64,000 bases of DNA, taken from positions 1,863,464 to 1,927,463 of the forward strand of contig NZ_GL833119.1 in assembly GCF_000185145.2 (NCBI RefSeq), in the 5' to 3' direction. Within the stretch, counting starts at the first letter, position 1. Every line of letters begins with the position of its first letter. Positions 61,643 to 64,000 of this stretch are shown one piece after another. Below the pieces are notes generated by a model. It ran no database searches and had not been told where the DNA came from. It saw only the letters and a list, made by a program, of their open reading frames with translations. Source of the stretch: Hoylesella oralis ATCC 33269 (GTDB taxonomy: Bacteria; Bacteroidota; Bacteroidia; Bacteroidales; Bacteroidaceae). The translations under genes and the position numbers were made by a program.

Positions 61643-63208
61643 TTAGAATTCTGAAGTGAAGTGAAATTTGATATGTTTAAAGTCTTGTTGCGCCATTTGC
61701 AGTACGTAGCTCGAATCGGCAAGAAATACATCTCGGCCATCACGGTCTTTTGCCATATATTGATACTTACGCTTCTTGAAATTGTCGAGCTCTGCAGGTT
61801 CATCGGCTTCTATCCAACATGCTTTGTACAAATGCACTGGCTCCCAACGGCACTTAGCATTATATTCGTTTTTGAGCCGGTATTGTATTACTTCGAACTG
61901 CAACTGTCCCACAGTACCAATGATCTTTCGGTTGTTGAATTGGTTTACAAATAATTGTGCCACTCCCTCATCCATGAGTTGTTCGATACCTTTGTTCAAC
62001 TGTTTCGCTTTCATCGGATCATCATTCTCTATATATTTAAACATTTCCGGAGAAAACGAAGGTAGCCCACGGAAATGTATCTTTTCGCCTTCGGTCAATG
62101 TGTCGCCAATCTTGAAAATACCATTATCAGGTAGTCCAACGATATCTCCCGGGTATGCCTCCTCGATCGTGCTTTTGCGTTGAGCCATGAACTGGGTGGG
62201 GGATGAGAAGCGTACGGTTTTATCCATCCGTACATGTAGATAGGGTTGATTACGAACAAATTTTCCACTACATACCTTACAGAAAGCAATACAGGAGCGA
62301 TGATTGGGATCGATGTTTGCCGTAATTTTGAAAATAAACCCCGAGAATTTATGCTCTGTAGGGAGCACTTCACGTTCTTCTGCCTGCGTTGGTTGGGGCG
62401 ATGGAGCTATTTTAACAAAACAGTCAAGTAATTCCTGTACGCCGAAATTATTAAGTGCACTGCCGAAAAATACTGGCGCCACTTCGGCAGAACGATAACC
62501 ATCTGCCTCGAATTCGGAATACACACCGTCTATAAGTTCAAGGTCGTTGCGTAGTTGTTCGGCCTCACGTTCCCCTACGTGCTCATCAAGTTGTGTACTA
62601 TTTATATTTACAGAAACCTTCTCTGTTACACGTTGTTTATTAGGTGTGAACAAATTCAATTGCTTTTCATAAATATTATACACCCCCTTAAATCGCATTC
62701 CTTGTCCGATTGGCCACGACAGCGGACGCACTTTAATTTGCAATTCTTGTTCCAATTCGTCGAGCAAATCGAATGGATCACGCCCTTCGCGATCCATTTT
62801 ATTTATGAAAATAATAACCGGCGTGTTGCGCATGCGACAAACCTCCATCAATTTGCGTGTCTGTGTTTCCACTCCTTTTGCCGAGTCTACCACGATAATA
62901 GCCGAGTCTACGGCTGTTAGTGTGCGGTAAGTGTCTTCGGCAAAGTCTTGGTGACCGGGTGTATCGAGTATATTTACTTTATATCCTTCGTAATCGAACT
63001 CCATGACAGACGTAGACACAGAGATACCACGCTGCTTTTCTATATCCATCCAATCGCTCGTTGCAGTCTTACGTATTTTGTTGCTTTTTACCGCACCGGC
63101 AACTTGTATTTGCCCCCCGAAGAGTAAAAACTTCTCTGTAAGGGTAGTTTTACCCGCATCAGGGTGTGAGATAATTGCAAAAGTGCGACGTCTTTGTATT
63201 TCGTTCAT
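61643..63208 (-). CDS. prfC: Peptide chain release factor 3
   Basis: GTPase that removes RF1/RF2 after termination. 521 residues: G1 [12 protein letters not shown], switch [12 protein letters not shown]3 DTPGHQDF, G4 [10 protein letters not shown], and RF3 C-terminal domain. It lies 32 nt after rfbD. Confidence 0.97.
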   Translation of the reverse strand: MNEIQRRRTFAIISHPDAGKTTLTEKFLLFGGQIQVAGAVKSNKIRKTATSDWMDIEKQRGISVSTSVMEFDYEGYKVNILDTPGHQDFAEDTYRTLTAVDSAIIVVDSAKGVETQTRKLMEVCRMRNTPVIIFINKMDREGRDPFDLLDELEQELQIKVRPLSWPIGQGMRFKGVYNIYEKQLNLFTPNKQRVTEKVSVNINSTQLDEHVGEREAEQLRNDLELIDGVYSEFEADGYRSAEVAPVFFGSALNNFGVQELLDCFVKIAPSPQPTQAEEREVLPTEHKFSGFIFKITANIDPNHRSCIAFCKVCSGKFVRNQPYLHVRMDKTVRFSSPTQFMAQRKSTIEEAYPGDIVGLPDNGIFKIGDTLTEGEKIHFRGLPSFSPEMFKYIENDDPMKAKQLNKGIEQLMDEGVAQLFVNQFNNRKIIGTVGQLQFEVIQYRLKNEYNAKCRWEPVHLYKACWIEADEPAELDNFKKRKYQYMAKDRDGRDVFLADSSYVLQMAQQDFKHIKFHFTSEF

Positions 63209-63240
63209 TTATCTTTTATTATTACTATCGGTCGAATATC

Positions 63241-64000
63241 TTAAAGCTCCATCTTTGCGATGCAACGCGCAAGAGATTCTTCCCAATATGGAATTTCTAT
63301 ACCATATGTTTGTTTTAACTTTGTTTTGTCCAATACGCTATAGTGTGGTCGCTTGGCAGGAGTGGGATATTCTGCTGTGTGCAGAGGTTTTACATGACAA
63401 GTAGTGATGCCTTTGATGCGATGAACAGCTTTAGCAAAGTCATACCAACTGATAGCTCCTTCATTAGAAAAGTGATAAGTTCCCGGTACAATGCCTTGGT
63501 TGATAGCTGTCATAATAACTTTGGCAAGGTCGGCAGCATAAGTCGGTGTACCAATCTGATCGAAAATAACGCCCATTTCTGTTTTCTCTTTTCCAAGTTT
63601 GATCATGGTTTTTACAAAGTTATTACCAAATGTGGAGTAGAGCCATGCCGTACGTATAATCATGGTTTTCTTGCAAATTTTACGGATAGCTGTCTCGCCT
63701 ACAAGCTTTGTTTTGCCGTACACGCTATTTGGGCATGGTGTATCGGTCTCTACATAAGGCGTATGTTGGGTGCCATCGAACACATAATCCGTACTTATTT
63801 GTATTAACCAACCGCCCCGCTTTTCTATTGCTGCTGCCAAATATGCTGGAGCTTCAGCATTCAGAGCTCTGCATAGCTGATAATTACTTTCTGCTCTGTC
63901 TACTGCTGTATAAGCAGCACAGTTCACAATACCATTAATTCGGTGTTGCTGAATGTAATGTTCTATATCTTCAGCATTCGTAATATCAAGTTCAGAAACA
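63241..64000 (-). CDS. rfbD: dTDP-4-dehydrorhamnose reductase (5' end outside window)
   Basis: Last step of dTDP-L-rhamnose synthesis. The reading frame stays open to the window edge, with the N-terminal NAD(P) loop missing. Visible: INGIVNCAAYTAVDRAE, ISTDYVFDG, catalytic YGKTKLVGE, and the C-terminal RPHYSVLDKTKLK. The usual partner genes (rfbA, rfbB) are not in the window; rfbC is 16 kb away. Confidence 0.95.
   Translation of the reverse strand, partial: VSELDITNAEDIEHYIQQHRINGIVNCAAYTAVDRAESNYQLCRALNAEAPAYLAAAIEKRGGWLIQISTDYVFDGTQHTPYVETDTPCPNSVYGKTKLVGETAIRKICKKTMIIRTAWLYSTFGNNFVKTMIKLGKEKTEMGVIFDQIGTPTYAADLAKVIMTAINQGIVPGTYHFSNEGAISWYDFAKAVHRIKGITTCHVKPLHTAEYPTPAKRPHYSVLDKTKLKQTYGIEIPYWEESLARCIAKMEL

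Noticed and set aside
1..64000. CRISPR arrays, insertion sequences, prophage or integrated-element boundaries, tRNA and rRNA genes
   Set aside because: I looked for regular direct repeats, transposase or integrase motifs and cloverleaf patterns in the intergenic spaces and found none.

Overview
The window is a 64 kb piece of a low-GC chromosome from the phylum Bacteroidota, almost certainly order Bacteroidales (Bacteroides/Prevotella-like; I cannot name the species). The signs are: a primary sigma factor of about 290 residues without region 1.1; many promoters of the Bacteroidota type (TTTG about 19-20 bp before TAnnTTTG) and few Shine-Dalgarno sites; the small Bacteroidota-only ribosomal protein gene after rpmB-rpmG; the DUF5687 and UpxY families; lipoprotein mutarotases; and HU-like proteins fused to LysM or SPOR domains. 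I see no insertion sequence, prophage, CRISPR array, rRNA or tRNA gene. This is a core chromosomal region.

Layout. 1-7 kb: an NfnA-type flavoprotein (cut by the window edge), serS, rplU-rpmA, and proS with an AspT/YidE-type transporter, all on the minus strand, then an OmpA lipoprotein on plus. 7-10 kb: mtgA-uvrD/pcrA on plus. 10-13.4 kb: ispE and maeB on minus, with a TetR regulator divergent from maeB. 14.4-20.3 kb: a tkt-rpiB unit and a cutC-transglutaminase unit. 20.5-25.4 kb: a galactose operon transcribed galM2-galP-galK-galM1 from a recognisable promoter with an operator-like dyad. 25.8-30.4 kb: a DUF5687 membrane protein, a LolA-like protein and FtsK. 30.5-33.7 kb (plus): a DEDD exonuclease, rlmI and tilS. 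33.7-36 kb: rpoD, a divergent sigma paralogue and kdsB on minus.

36.5-45.3 kb is one tightly packed minus-strand superoperon: purU-hisH-hisA-hisF-hisIE-ftsE-lysC-lysA-GT2-GT-like. Junctions are 4-8 bp overlaps or gaps of no more than 20 bp. 45.4-47.1 kb holds a zinc-ribbon/FHA protein and an HU-like/SPOR membrane protein. 47.2-49.9 kb (plus) holds rfbC, ugd and a lipoprotein. Then come tcdA (minus), ftsY-rimO-HU and an HU/TM/LysM protein (plus), a secreted GH2 beta-galactosidase, the rpmB-rpmG-bL38 operon, a chain of small ORFs leading into trpF, a trpA remnant, trpG, an orphan UpxY antiterminator, and prfC and rfbD (minus, cut by the edge).

Most genes are housekeeping. The points most worth a second look are: (i) two separate proteins that join an HU-type DNA-binding domain through one membrane span to a peptidoglycan-binding domain (SPOR or LysM), a design that could tether nucleoid to cell wall; (ii) a decayed trp locus in which trpF is followed by a recognisable, stop-riddled trpA start, and is preceded by two unknown small ORFs chained by ATGA overlaps; (iii) a structured, probably non-coding segment with a strong terminator after the bL38 gene; (iv) a sigma factor paralogue that has lost the promoter-melting aromatics; and (v) an operator-like dyad centred on the inferred start of the gal operon.
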